A DNA stretch of 64,000 nt from Apium graveolens (GCF_009905375.1 NC_133650.1:299025957-299089956), one strand, 5' to 3'; counted from the first letter of the stretch, positions 22,911 to 36,463 are shown. Notes: a model not told the origin generated them from the sequence alone. Program-made: numbers and translations.

Positions 22911-23596
22911 GGGCTATTTGGAGGGGAGGTTGAGATGTGAAGGGCTAGATTGGATTGGATTAGGCTAGGTTGGGATGAGATGGGTTAGGTTAGGTTGAAC
23001 TCCTACTCTATTTGAATGCAAAGTTGAAGAGGGAAAAGGTTCAAGTCTTAAGTCTTAGGGAGGGTTGTGTTATGGTGGAGTTCAATATTGGTTAAGTAAA
23101 ATTTAAAATAAATTTTACTTTTGAAAATAAAAAAATTTATTTTAAATCTTGGAAAAAAATTGAAAAAGTTAAAAAATTTAATTTAAAATTATTAAAAAGT
23201 TTAGAATTTTGCATAATATTTTTAAGAGGTAAAATTTTAAAATTTGAAAAGTATAACGAATAACTAAATTGACCTTTTTATTATTAAATAAAATATTTGA
23301 TAATAACAAATTAAAAAATGATTACAAACTAACAAATATTTGAAAAGCCAAATGAAATTGGGAAGCAGTTGGAGTGAAAAGAAATCCGGAAAAAGAAAAA
23401 AATTGAAGTTAGAACACCCCGATTTGGGGTGTTGGAAATGTTATGACTTTGATACAGAAGATAACCCTTCCCAAACCCCTGCAGAAACCTCTTAAACCCA
23501 ACCCTCGGTTTTATTTTTTTTGCCAAATGTGATTCTCTAAACATCAGTCTTCCCCGACCCAACCCACCCTCTCCTAACCCCCATCCAAATGAACCC
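22911..23596. mobile_element. PIF/Harbinger-type MITE
   Basis: Ends GGGCTATTTGGA and, as reverse complement of the right end, GGGTTCATTTGGA form an imperfect terminal inverted repeat. Flanked by TAA on both sides (22908-22910, 23597-23599), the 3-bp duplication typical of PIF/Harbinger. About 686 bp, no coding capacity. Confidence 0.55.
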
Positions 23597-24710
23597 TAAA
23601 GGAATGATTGTGTCAAAAAATTCATAGTTTATTGTAAATTTGACTCATATTGATTTTCAATTAAATTAATTTGAACATTTCCTTGAAATTGAAAATTGAA
23701 AAACCTAATATAGGAGGGTAGAGATAGATTTAAGCCTCAATATGATTACTGTGACTTGCTATTTGGCTCACCGCTCACGGAATCCCGACGTAATCTAACT
23801 TTGATTCTCTTTACTTGTTAAATTTGAGATTTCGAAAAGTTAAAGTCATGATTCCGTGAGGCAATTATTCGTGATTGGATGAAATATGTTACTCATTCGG
23901 TCCCAAAAGCATATTTATATTCAATTTTTTTATGATTAAAGGTGATTTAAATTTTTTATTTATAAAAAAAGTTTTAAATAATTAATAGAGATATGTGTTC
24001 AACACCCCTGAATTTGGAGAAAAAGTTAAAGTGGACCGGTATCAAAAATTAAATTTGTATTCTCCTATTACGGATACAATAATATATTGTGTTATTGTGA
24101 ATAGATGAAAAATACACTTTAATTTTTATGTGTATTTTAAAGTAAATTGAATGTATAGGTTTTTGTTATATTTTAAACTTTTTTAATTAAATGTTTAAAA
24201 ATCAAAATATTTTATTCACAAAAAGAATATTTTAAAAATAATTAATGAAAGTTTGCGTTCACCTAAAACTAATGAAAGTATAGCTTTTAGTTATATTTAA
24301 AAGTTTTATTAATTAAATGTTTAAGAATCAAAAAAAATTATTCACAAAAAGAATATTTTAAAAATGGGTTAATGATCAAGCGAGTCACTAGAGTGAGCGC
24401 GATGTATCAAGTTGGTCACCGAACTCAAAATGGTCTCAAGTTGGTCACCTAAGTGAATTACGAGTACATTCCGTTAGTGAATGTTAAATTTTTCGACGGG
24501 AATAGCTGATGTGTTAAAATCTATCTGATGTGGCATAAGTCTGATTGGGTAACGACTCTTGTTTGCCAAATCAGCAATTTAACGACTCAATTGTTGATAT
24601 ATCATGTATATATACCCGGTTCTTGTAAATTAGGGTTCATAATTAATTTATAAGAAAATCTTCCCAATTTGCTAAAGTCAGTCAATTCCTTCTACCATAA
24701 CAACATAACA

Positions 24711-25184
24711 ATGTTCAAGTACAAAAGCCCTAATCCTAATTGTTCATCAAGTTATTCGGTTGGTTCAGAGCTCAAAAATTGTTTTTGTGGCAAACCAAGT
24801 AAAATGTTCATGTCATGGTCTTTAAGAAATCCCAGAAGAAGATTTTTGACATGTTACAAGTCACAGGTATGACATATTTATCTTTATTTTATGTTTTATA
24901 ATTGAAAGACGTTCACTTACATTTTTAAGCTTTTGCAAGGTTGTAACTTTTTCGAGTGGTATTACCATAATTTTACTAGTAGAACTAAAGATGTTGTGGT
25001 TCATTTGAATAATAGAAGGATTTTTCTAGATGAAAAAGTGAATTTGGTTGAAGAAAAACTTTCCATGGAGATTGAGAAGAAACTTGTAATGGAGATAGAG
25101 AACAAGAAACTTGAAAAAATTATCAGATTGTTTAGTTATATAATAGTGATATTGGTAGTTGTATTGATGATGAAAATGCAGTAA
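24711..25184 (+). CDS. GRF-type zinc-finger protein with C-terminal membrane segment, in the MULE
   Basis: Exons 24711-24866 and 24930-25184 (GT-AG, phase 0) give about 136 residues. NCFCGKPSKM, then RRRFLTC and, after the intron, GCNFFEWYY form the CxC...C...C GRF finger known from topoisomerase IIIa, NEIL3 and many plant proteins, where it binds single-stranded nucleic acid. A charged helix (EEKLSMEIEKKLVMEIEN) and a hydrophobic tail (YIIVILVVVLMM) follow, suggesting a coiled coil and a membrane anchor. It lies 240 bp inside the left TIR, within the MULE. It has no internal stops although the transposase is decayed, so it may be a captured or accessory gene. Confidence 0.65.
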
Positions 25185-26156
25185 TAAGTGTTCAACAATG
25201 TAATGTTGGTTGTGTTGTAATGTAAGCTATGAAATGTAATCCTTTATCTATGTCGTAAACAAGTTCACAAAAATACGTTAAAACCATTCATTAAACCAAG
25301 TTAAACCATTCATAAGAATACGTTTAAATCATTCATTACAAGAAACAAAATCATTAGAACAGGTTCAAGTCATTAGAAGCTTACTTAACAAATTATAATT
25401 CTGGCCATCAATTTAAAATGTACGTCTTGTAACATGCTTAGTAAAGGAAAGTATCTGCATTTAGTAACCATTCAAGTATTTAACTCCCTACAAAAATAAT
25501 GATAATTGTAATGTTCAATAAAGGAAGAAATATCTTTCAGTGATAATCCATGCATTGAAACTTTCAAACATGTTGTTTTCAACATTGTCTGCCTTGTACG
25601 AAGTACCAAAATGTGCTTTTGTCCAAACTTTAGGGTCCAGGTTTAAAAGATGTTCATATGCAGGTTTTGACTGTTTCAGTACTTCCTTCATTGCCTTTTG
25701 ATGAAGTAATGGATGTGTTGCACAAGCTGCTGCCCAGAAAGCCCTCCTTAATAATTGAGATGGAAACCTGTAAATGAAACATAACAAGAATTACAGACAC
25801 AAAATTTTAGATGCACATTTGGCTGTTAGTAGAGATGGAACTAGTATACAGACATACCTTTTTCTGAAGTTTGAGTATAAATGTTGTAACGCCCCCAAAT
25901 CCGGGGTCAGGGGATTTGGTCGTCACTATGAAACCTCAATCCAAAATAACCTGTTTAATCAATATACAAATGTCAGCGGAAGATATTTAACATCTATGAT
26001 CCCAAACTAATCCAAGATCTTTTAAGGTTACAGTTCTAGAAAAAAGATATTTAAATTCCACAAATAATTTTTTTCACTTTCCTTTAAAACTCTTTTCAAC
26101 AATTTCAAACTCAAAGCTAAACCCCCTAGTATAACTTCGAAAGGAAGTATACTAGG

Positions 26157-26506
26157 CCCAACTTATACAATACACAACTATAATATTATATAAATAACTT
26201 TATATATAGAACTTACACTAGTCCGCAAAGTGTCTACATATCCCATGTTTGTAGGAATCAAGTTCCATATAGTTTTTAGGTTTTTGGACTCCTTTACTTA
26301 ATGAATAAGCCATGATATACTCAAATGCTAAGTACATTATTACCTTAAGACAAAACATAAAACATAATTTCATGCCCATAGTAATGTCTCTGTGTTATAT
26401 TAGCATGGACCATGTTGCTAACAGCTAAAAAGACCCAACTTATACAATACACAACTATAATATTATATAAATAACTTTACATATAGAACTTACATTAGTC
26501 CGCAAA
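26157..26506. repeat. 73-bp direct repeat flanking a patch copied from the TORNADO1 3' region
   Basis: Copies at 26157-26229 and 26434-26506 differ at about two bases. The 204 bp between them match two pieces of 17411-17752, with about 150 bp missing in the middle relative to that locus. Junctions share GCAAA and CC microhomology. Confidence 0.75.
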
Positions 26507-29500
26507 CCCTGAACCAATCACCTTCCAAAAGCTTCTTCTTTGCTTCCTCGAATTACGCGGCTAAACAACGCAAGCTAATCTTCACTGGAGATTAAATTTA
26601 AAAACAGGCAAGTATGAGCGAAAGAAATGCTCAGCAAGTTCGTTATAATATATATATGGTCATTTTGATATAAAAACTGCTTTCTGCAATAGAGCAGAAC
26701 AATTAAAATCAATAATTGTTGAACCAGAAAATTTTTAGATAAGGAACCCCAGAATTGGTTCCTCATTTGTATTCAAAACCCTTTTGATATTTTTAAGCGA
26801 AAATGATTCAGCAGTATTTTGAATATTGACGAGAATAAAACTCGTAAAAACAATATTTACGGAAATAGCGTAAACAACAACATGAAACAGTGATTATGGA
26901 CTGAGTCATAAACTCATTCCAAACTCAACTCTTGATATTAATACTCATTTTGATTTCATATCAAATTAAATATCAATACGAACTTTGATGCTCACAACAT
27001 CCCATACTGAAGTCAACATCAATCATCTATACTAATATCACCTTTGATATTTAACAATAAACTAAATATCAATGCCAATAAGAAACTGAATTAAAACTGC
27101 ATTTCACCTTTTATTCAAAACAAAAATAGTTGATAAATTATTTATTATATGATTATCAAAACAAATTAGAAACAACAGTTTAGATTTGAACTAATTATGC
27201 ACTATGTTGTTCCTGATGATCAGTCACAAAACAGCACCGGTATCCCGCAACCATATCGTAAATATAGGTATCGGTATCCCGCAGCCATACCGTACCTATA
27301 GGGCGCCAAGAAAGGCATATATTTGCCTTGCAAGATATTATACTTCCGTATAATAGCTTGCGATGGACCGGTGCCTCGGCCTCTTACGCAACCAGTAACC
27401 ATCCAATCTTAAAATATTTTATTGAAAAGGGTCATAATAATCGACACCCTTAATAATTTTATTTCCCCCATTCACTTGGCAGGAATACTCGCAACAAAAC
27501 CATTTTTTTTTCTCAAAGTATAAAACATTTATAAATCCAGTATTTGGATAAGTAAAACACTTAATTATTCTGAACTTAGAATAGAAGAAGAGTACTTGCA
27601 TAATAAACATTTAACTCAGCGATATGTAAAATATTTATCTATTCTGAACTGAGAATAGGAAAGCAATACTTGCATAATCATAAGCAGTTATATATGAAAA
27701 ATATTGAACTATTCTGGAATTAAAATAGCGTAGAAAACTTGCATAATAGGATTCAAAATAAATATCACTTGAACGATAAGTGAAGATAGGGATACTTGCC
27801 TTTGGTTTTTAGCAGTCAGTCACACTCGCAATAACACGACTATCTTGACATTCTGTCTTAAGACACCACCGTCTTTCTATCTCGATAATTTGCTAATATG
27901 CTGCTCCAGCGATTGCTAAAAGCCTAATATCCAATAACATTCCATTTCACTCTTTATCCAACATCTGGTTTGGTTCGTCTTGAATAACCGATATCTTAAA
28001 AAGCTTTCTTTCTTATCCAAGAAATCAAAATTGTCATCTGGGGTAGGGTAGCCTTTGCTTTCCAATCCCGAGTGCCCTCGCTTTTTAAACCTTACTAAGC
28101 TTGACTAGCTTGACTCTCGTGAGCATTCTATAACTCCCTTTTATTTGTTATACTTCACGTATTCACGTATCGTATCTACACAAAATAAAAGACACTACTT
28201 CAGTAGCTTATGTAAAACTCGACGTTCGACTCTAAACGTCTAACTTAATCTACCCATTTCACTTTAACAGATTTAATCTTACATATATCATTTAACCACA
28301 TTGTCCGATCACGTATACACATAATAATATCATAATAACTCATATTAGTACCTTTACCAAGCTTATTTTATCACGTAATCAGATAAGCACATAACCATGT
28401 AACACATAATCTCAGTCTCATTTACTTGTACTTGTATCTTTATCAATCACGTGCTATCATAGATTCATACAAGCACATAATCATATTGTGATTATCACGC
28501 GACACGCATGCTATTTAACTTACCTTTACATAGTCTACTACTACAACATTGCTTTATACACATCTACTTTTGTAGTTAGCTCGATTACAAACAAACCGTT
28601 AAGTTCATATTACAATTACAATAGTATATTAGACTCCCTTTAATACATATAATTCTATAGAAAATTTTTCATGACTCGTTCATTAACATACTAATCAGTC
28701 ATTCATAACCAATCAATCAACAATCCCAATTTTAACTACTTTGACAGAATAAACTATCCACGATTAATATATACATGGATAAGCCATAAAACAACTAACC
28801 ACGATAGCACACATCAATTTCATTAAAATTAACTATTACAGGAATATTTCAAATTAAATTTATCAAAACATAGCATCATTTCCTGTAAGCCTATAATTCC
28901 ACATACCCACAACTAAACTGAATCATTTGACGAAACATTGAACCAAAAATAAACAACTAAACACAACATACATTTTTTTGACATGACCTTATCGTAAAAT
29001 CATATATTCTTTAACCAACATTCAACATCTCAATTCTTATCGATTATATATTTCAAAACCATATACTATTTAACGATCCAACAAAACTGAATGAACTCAT
29101 GTCATACACGGAATAAACATACCACAATGAATCGTTAAATCCAAAAACTCAACCAAATAACGAGCTAATCTCCAAAAACTTGAAACTAAAAATCTGAAAA
29201 TTCAAGCCCATAATTCGAAATTAAAAATACGAGAGGAGACAAAAAGTTTTGGATGAAATTTCGGGCTCAAGAACATCACCTCCCACTCCACCGGCTCACC
29301 GTAGCTCACGGTCGGTGGTGGAATTAAACGGAGGTACCCAAAATGGATTCCCAATCACGCTTGAACCCAATTAAAGCTTTAAAATGTAAAACCCATATCA
29401 ATTCCGTGCATAATCATCACAATCATAACAAAATTCGAAATTTTGAATGAAACCTGAAATGGGTCAAACGAAATTTCGAACAAACACTAACATGCAAGTA

Positions 29501-29814
29501 CGAGGGTTGTAGAAGAAGCAACAAGTAACACAACCCCGGTATCGGATCGAAAAACGACCAAGAATCAAGGAAGAAATCGAAGAGAGAGAGAGATAGTATA
29601 TCAAGTTAGAGAGAGAGAGGAAGTATCGAGAGGCTTTTTTAAAGGTAATCAACAGAGAAGAAGCTGCTGGGGTATAAAGATAATGCCATGGCATTTTGGT
29701 CATTTTGCAGATTTTTATTTTACATTACTTTCGTGCTAAAATGCTTAAAAACGAAATTAACAATTATAAAACTGTTTTGTAAAAGCTGAAAATGATATGA
29801 AGTATCTATACTAT

Positions 29815-30949
29815 ATTATAATAGACGAAACATTAAAAGTTTGGTAGTCGGTCGGTCGGTACTTGCTGAAATTACTTACTTACCCTTATTTAATAAGTAA
29901 TAATATTACATTATTACATTATATTATATCCAATATATAATAATAAAAATAGGAGAGAACTTACATATATAATGTATTACTAAAGATCAAAAGAGATCGA
30001 ATCCTAACAATCATATATATCTATAATCTATTATATTATATTAAAGACAAAACAATGAAAATTGGTTGGTAGTCGGTCTGGTCACCGTAATTATAGTAGT
30101 ATTTAAAATAAAACACTTTCATAAATAGATAAATATTCATAACAGAATTATAATATGTCTAATGGTTTTCGTTAAAACAGAAATAATATATAAAATTCAT
30201 CCGGTCAGGATAAACAAAATTATACCATTGATCCAATTTTAAATAAAAAATTAAAAAAACTACATATGATTAAATGGATTTGAAGAATCGGGCTAAAATA
30301 AAATAATAAATATTATTGATCCCGCTAAAAACATTATATTATTGAACCAGACTATAACAAAATAAAAATTTTAAAGGAAATTTGTGGGGTTGATATAATG
30401 TCATAAAACTAAAAAAAATACATATTATTCATTCAGTATAAAATAAAATAATAATCACTATGTGCTAAAATAAAATTAAACAAAATAGTAAGTATATTTA
30501 GCTGGATTTGGTTGATATAACGTGCCTCAAGCTAACATAATTTTTTTGTCATTGACACATAAAATTTTACCATTGATCCGGATTTAAACATATTAAAATA
30601 ATATAAATCTGAATATAGTTAGTTGGATTTCGCCGGTTAATAGACTAATGACAATTCGTATACTATTGATCTCAGCTAAAATTTACCTTTTAATTAAATA
30701 TAATAATATTTCATAAACATACCTATAAATATCAGTAAAAAAATATAAATTTCAATCATTACATTATTTTTTAAAACTGTAGTATCACTAACTTATACAC
30801 ATATGTGCATATTAATAAGTATTATCAAATCATATTATTAAAATTTCAAATAAATAAGTTTCATAACTTAAAGTTTTTACTCCAAATTAAATTCAAACAA
30901 ATTATGTAATATTAAAACGAATCCGTGTATCGCACAAGTTCTAGGCTAG
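29815..30949 (+). mobile_element. Non-autonomous Helitron
   Basis: 5' end TCTATACTATATTATAATA after A (29814); 3' end ...TTCTAGGCTAG before T (30950), the A|T insertion rule of Helitrons. The 3' hairpin is degenerate (CCGTGTATCGCACAAG). A second 5'-like start (TCTATAATCTATTATATT) lies at 30020, so the element may be nested or carry a duplicated head. No Rep/helicase frame. Confidence 0.6.
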
Positions 30950-33900
30950 TAATTTTAAAATATAGAACACGAAATTAGATTTCTACCCATATTTTTAAAA
31001 TAATTTTTGAACATACGGTTTATTTTATACAAATTTTACAAGATAATACTCAAAAAATAGAAATAAAGCCCATAAAATCATTTTAAAATACTCCAACCTC
31101 AAAATAAATCGAACTATAATTTTTAAATGTCTTTATGGGTATTCTAAAGATAATAAAATAGGTTTCATGATTCAATCATATATCGATAATTTAATAAAAA
31201 TATTTAAAGGTCCATTAAACCACGTTTTCACACAATAAATCACTAAAATATATATATAAAAAAAATAATTTAACCACAATGTCACTCACATATGAATCTA
31301 ATAACACATAATCACATCTATCAATTAATAAAATCTCATACTCGCCAATTTTTTCTATTTACTTCTTTATTTATAACTATTCTCTTATAATCACTAATCA
31401 CACAAAAATTCAACTAATGACTAGACTTTAAACACTTTAACTCTAATAATCACCGAAACACATAACACTCTTTATATCACATATCTTCAAATAATTTTAC
31501 TATAATCAAATCAACTCTTCTTTTTCTTTATTGCCACCAATTCCCTTTTTTTTGTAAATGTCTTTTACGGGTCGCGTCTCAGTTACGGCCCAACATACTT
31601 GCCAACTCGATCATTAGTCACATATCACAATTCAAATCGTATACTGACTCGTCAAACTGAAATAATTTATTTTAAATATTTACTCACTAATTCACATAAA
31701 TAGCACAAAATTCAAATAATTCATATGATTTTATTCACTTAACACGTAACAAAATAGTCGTTATATACTATTTTTGAATATTTTCACAATTCACCCGTTA
31801 CGAAGGCGAACCTAGATAAAACCAAATATACTTTTAACGCGGATATTATACCCACTCGATCCCTAAAATTTTAAAACAAACTCAACTGGCCGATGTCAAT
31901 AAAATGATCGGCTTTCAAATAACTTTTGAAAATAATAAATTTAAGTAAATATTTTCAGAAATTAACAAGGATCGATACAACACTTAACAATTAGCACATT
32001 ACTATTTAATAACACAAACTCGTCAAACAGGAATAAAATATCCACCATTTTACTCCTTTCAAATCAGAAAATCACATAAATATATTCAAATAATAATAAT
32101 AATAATAACTCTGAAAAATACGGAATATCACAAATGTCGAGTACAAAACCTATGCTCAGCATGAGGCATATACTCTTTCATTGCAATTTCAAGCCCCTTT
32201 TGTTGATAAGAGATAATGGTAAAACCATAGCCATCTCCTATGTTTAGATCCTCTCCAAGCAACTCAAAAAACCACCTCCAGGTCCGTGTTTTCAGATTAA
32301 ACAACGGCAAAGGCTACATGATACATTTGGTTATTGTCGTCTCTTCCCACTGCTGAAAGTAGTTGTCCCCCACAGACAGTCTTTAAAAAACATCCATCTA
32401 AGCCCTACAATCAGCCTTTCATCCCTGCTTCAAAGCCTCATAATATATATAAATTCTTTGAAATCTAGGATCATCTTCCTCATTCAATCTTGTGTTCATA
32501 ATCTTGATTGTATTGTTTGAATTATTTTTCAATAATTCATAACCAAAATCATAAACCCTAGCATAGTGATCCTTTAAAGATTCATAAACTCCTTCCAAGG
32601 CAGCCTTTCTAACCCTAATACACTTGATTATAGGGACCTCCACCTCCAAGTCATGTTTAATTGTCTCAATCATCTCCTTTACTCTCCACTGGGTTTTTTT
32701 CTAATTTTGTCACCATACAACTGTGTAAGGTACTTAACAATTGCTAGTTTATTGTGATAAGGCTTTGTGCACAAATGTTCATCAACCAAAGTCTTAATTC
32801 TCACACTTTCTGAATCTTTTTCCTTGCAACACTAAATATAAAAAGGACAGTTTTCCTCACTGATGACTTGACACCTCGATGCATCATTCTTGACAAAATA
32901 AATACCCCTCCTCTCCTTCACTCCATACTCCCTAACAATGGTCCTAAATTCCTGCATACACAAAAACCTCATTGAAATTTTATACTCCCTTATTCATACA
33001 TTTCTTTAGTATACAACCTCTCTTTCTTCTTCCTCACATGCACCAAATTATCACCAATGTAGCCTTTTTTGCTAATTTCATCTTCAGAAGAACTACTTAA
33101 TGAACTCAATTCATAACTTTTATAACTATCATCTTCACTGCTAGTCATATTCATTGAATCATTTATACTAGGTTTCTCCAGGGCAACTGTTCTCACATAC
33201 ATGTTACTCAATTTTTTTAAAAAAAAACCTAGACTGAGTTTTAAAAGCTATTTCTTCCTCATCACTAACAACAAAATCAGAGTTATCGGATAAATCCTCA
33301 CTTTGAGTTTGTATTCGTCTCAATTTATAGTCTGAATCCTCATCGCTATCTTCTACATCATCACCTACCACTGATGCATTTTGGAAAATCTCAGTTTGAT
33401 CGGAATTTGTTTCACACTCAAAATTATCAAGAAGATGATCATCATAAAGTTGTATTCGACCATATGGCATACATACATCAACTAACTTTCTAACAGATGT
33501 ATCATCATACACAATTGAAGCTCCATTAGTAAAATCACGACCATTTGTTTTAAAATAAACAAGAGAGGTTTCGATATCATACTTTAAATCCTTAGCAAAA
33601 TCTTCTAAATCTCTAAATGAAAATACATCAGGATCAAGTTCGACCACGTTTATTATCCCACCATTATACATGAGTTTCGAACTATCAAAATTACCATGAT
33701 GTTGAACATACACATTAATCTTGCTCGACATTATTGATACACACCAAAAGCGTTTTAAATGTACCTAGTTTAGATGGAGAGATATAAGATGAACATCAAT
33801 TACTCAACACCCGACCAAGGCAAACTCCAATAGAACTCCAATTAGAACATAGGCGATTTAGGATTTTCTCCCCCAATTGAGCTTGTGTCGATGTTATTTT

Positions 33901-34270
33901 TTTATTTGTATAAAATATTATTTTTTCATCTTTTAATTTCATTTGACCAAGGTTAAATCTGGTTATTTTAATTTAACTGAGGTTAACTTAACAGACGTTA
34001 AAAATACGTCTGCCACATCAGATTATTCCGAACACATCAGCATCTACCGTTAAATAACATGTAGTAAAATTAGTCAACTGTACTCGTAGTTCACTTAGGT
34101 GACCAACTTGAGACCGTTTTGAGTTCGGTGACCAATTTGATACATCGCGCCCACTTTAATGACTCACTTGATCATTAACCCTTTTAAAAATAATAAATGA
34201 AAGTTTGCATGCAACGTACCTAAATTTAAGTGAAAAACTAAAGTTTACAAGTAAATTGGGACGGAGGGAG

Positions 34271-36216
34271 TATTTATTAATATAGTATAAAATATTCAAA
34301 TAATATTTTTTAACAAACAAATGAATTAATATAAGAATTCATAATAGAGCTTCATGCAAGTACGGAGTACAAAGAACATAACTTAGATGAGTACAAAGAG
34401 TTAAATGCGATAGGTATTATTGTAATTACATAATTTATTTAAAAAATTACAACACCTGAGTGGGGGCCTTTTTCTCTTAATATAATTGAACTAGGCGAAA
34501 AAACCGCGCTTCGCGCAGTTGCGAAAAATTATCAAAAATATATTTAAATTCCGATTGATTCAACATAATAGAATATTTTAAAATCACTAATCTATGATCA
34601 CTTGGTTTTTCAATCACCAAGGTGTATTTCTTAATTTTTGCTTGAATTCCCGATATTTTTTTACCATCATCATCCCTTTTTTTCTTTCTCCCATATATAT
34701 GCATTCATTCCTTATTTCATCATTTGTAGCTTGTGACGTTTAGAAATTTTTTTGGAGTGATTCCTCTTCTTCTATTCTTTTATTAGTTGCAATTAAGAGT
34801 AACTTGTAATTAGTTAAATATAAGGCACACATAAAATAATTCAACATAATTAATTCAGTATATTTTATGTTCAAATTCAGATAATTCTACAGAAATTGGA
34901 GAAGCATTTTTAAAAATAGCTATAAGTATTTTCAGAGCTTTTATTTCAGTTATTCGTTACGATTTTCGATTAATTTGACCGAATACACATCCCCTATTAT
35001 TTTGGGTTGTTTTCATAACACACTATTTTATAATATATTTTAAATTAAAAAAATCGGTTATTGAGATTGCATGCCGAAATTTACAAGATCATACAACAGT
35101 ACAAAATAAATCCACCAATAATATATATTGACATGTCGATGCCGTCATTCACCATTGTGAAAAAACTGAAATCTCATTAGCAACCATCCTGAAAGCAAGC
35201 TACATATCAAAATAGTGTAAAATAGAATAAAAAAACTCAAACACTCACGTAAAAATACATACTTAACAATTAATAGAGGTATGTAAAAAAAATCAGCAGG
35301 AATTGCTCGTATTGACCACACTTCCTACTACATCAGAATCCATATTTTGAACGCTTACTTAGTATTTATATCTATTTGAAAATAAATTTATTAACATTCT
35401 ATAACTTGAAAATAACTATTTGTCAAACTAATCCGGGGGAGACATGATATTGTTAAACTATCATCTAAAATACTATACCGTTCAAGGCCTCCACGATTTC
35501 GTGTAATATATGCGGGGGGGGGGGGGGGATTAAAACATAATAAAATATTTAAGTATAATAATTTTTTAGGAACTTCACTAATTAGAAATTATTATCAGCA
35601 TCCTCCTTTCTTTCTTCAAGAAGTGAAAAAAAAACAATTTAACGAAAAGTTTACATAAAGAAATCTTCTCAAATTAGCACTCATCCTTCAATTGTACCTA
35701 ATTAATATCAAAAAAGAAGTTCATCACAGTGCTAATACTAAATTAGCACTCTGAAAGTTAAGTATGATAAAATATGTATATTATATAGGTGCATTATCAT
35801 AGTAATCAAACGTTAAAGATGGAGTAAGATTATCTATCAAAGGATTGTAGTAGCGGCGCTAACAAAAATTTTGGTGTTGTATTATTCATCTTCTTACATT
35901 TTGCATGCTAAGTGACTCCTAAAATATGAGAAGAAAAGAGAGTTAAAATAATTATCGATCAATAATATCATGTTTGATGTTTGACATTCCCTACTAAACT
36001 AAAAATACTTATAAAAAATACGAAAAACTCTCAAAATTGGAGAAAATAATTAGAAAGCATTGAGAGCAAGCCAAGTATTCACTGTGGGACCCGTTTGGGA
36101 TTTTCCTTTATATAAATATAAGATATAAGATATAAGATATAAGATGCAACCATCAAAATCTACAATATACTGAAACATAGTACAAGTTAGACATATCCCA
36201 CTCTCTTATTATTAAA
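34271..36216. other. AT-rich transposon-derived intergenic DNA
   Basis: Contains a Helitron 3' end (34491) and a G15 run at 35514-35528, a common assembly weak point. No gene recognised. Confidence 0.5.
34491..34525 (-). mobile_element. Helitron 3' terminus (minus orientation)
   Basis: Minus strand reads AACTGCGCGAAGCGCGGTT (hairpin of about 8 bp, loop GAA), then TTTTCGCCTAG followed by T. This is the CTAG|T end of a Helitron. The matching 5' end to the right was not identified. Confidence 0.55.
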
Positions 36217-36427
36217 CTAGCATAATAACCCGTGCGAGGCACGGGTTATTTTCTATAATTTTTTTTTTATGCATCATACAATTATAATGTTCTTAATTGT
36301 TTTCTTATTTGTAAATGTTATACAATGTCTAACATATTTCAAATACAAGTTGATTGTTTATCAATGTGTATTATTTTCATAAAAGACAATACCAAATTAC
36401 ACAACGTTTCAAATATAACTCATTAAG

Positions 36428-36463
<36 letters not shown>

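Larger units (their letters stand above)
25885..32132. mobile_element. 6.2-kb LTR-type insertion inside MURA, probable solo LTR (Tat/Ogre-like?)
   Basis: Begins TGTAACGCCCCCAAATCC and ends ATATCACA, so TG...CA. It is flanked by AATGT at 25880-25884 and 32133-32137, a 5-bp duplication. Removing it restores continuity of the transposase frame, which fixes the borders. I see no gag or pol frames and no second copy of the left end inside, so a solo LTR fits better than a full element. Very long LTRs are known in Tat/Ogre-type Ty3 elements; this class is a guess from the TGTAACGCCCC start. It contains a later Helitron (29815-30949) and a patch from TORNADO1 flanking DNA. Confidence 0.65.
25515..33731 (-). 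pseudogene. MURA-type MULE transposase, broken and split by an LTR-type insertion
   Basis: Minus strand from ATG 33731. The N-terminal part (33731-33204) has a PB1-like region and an acidic stretch. The DNA-binding region about 32950-32700 contains an in-frame stop, and 32673-32419 continues (HDLEVEVPIIKCIRVRKAAL). The catalytic-domain part GDGYGFTIISYQQKGLE...HAEHRFCTRHL is at 32310-32128. The reading is interrupted at 32133 and resumes at about 25879, then after a small intron at 25775-25515 (PSQLLRRAFWAAA, ENNMFESFNAWI). These motifs match plant MuDR transposases. Stops and frame changes show it is inactive. The C-terminal SWIM finger was not found. Confidence 0.82.
24366..34181. mobile_element. 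Mutator-like element (MULE) with long TIRs, carrying MURA and a GRF-finger gene
   Basis: Terminal inverted repeats of about 105 bp (24366-24470 and 34077-34181, roughly 90% identical by eye) begin GGGTTAATGATCAAG. The target duplication TTTTAAAAAT (9 or 10 bp, one base ambiguous) is at 24356-24365 and 34182-34191. A related sequence at 24229-24260 shows the empty-site form. The element carries a transposase pseudogene on the minus strand and a small GRF zinc-finger gene on the plus strand, placed convergently. It was later hit by an LTR-type element (25885-32132). Confidence 0.85.
23892..34270. mobile_element. Stowaway-like MITE, split by a Mutator-like element
   Basis: Left end CTCATTCGGTCCC after TA (23890-23891); right end GGGACGGAGGGAG before TA (34271-34272). 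The ends are inverted relatives of the common CTCCCTCCGTCCC terminus with TA duplication. Without the 9.8-kb insert the element is about 550 bp and holds an internal direct duplication of roughly 100 bp (near 24166-24260 and 24288-24365). The left terminus is diverged, so confidence is limited. Confidence 0.4.

Noticed and set aside
35514..35528. G15 run as a regulatory G-quadruplex
   Set aside because: A single homopolymer in transposon debris, probably slippage or an assembly boundary; nothing nearby suggests a role.
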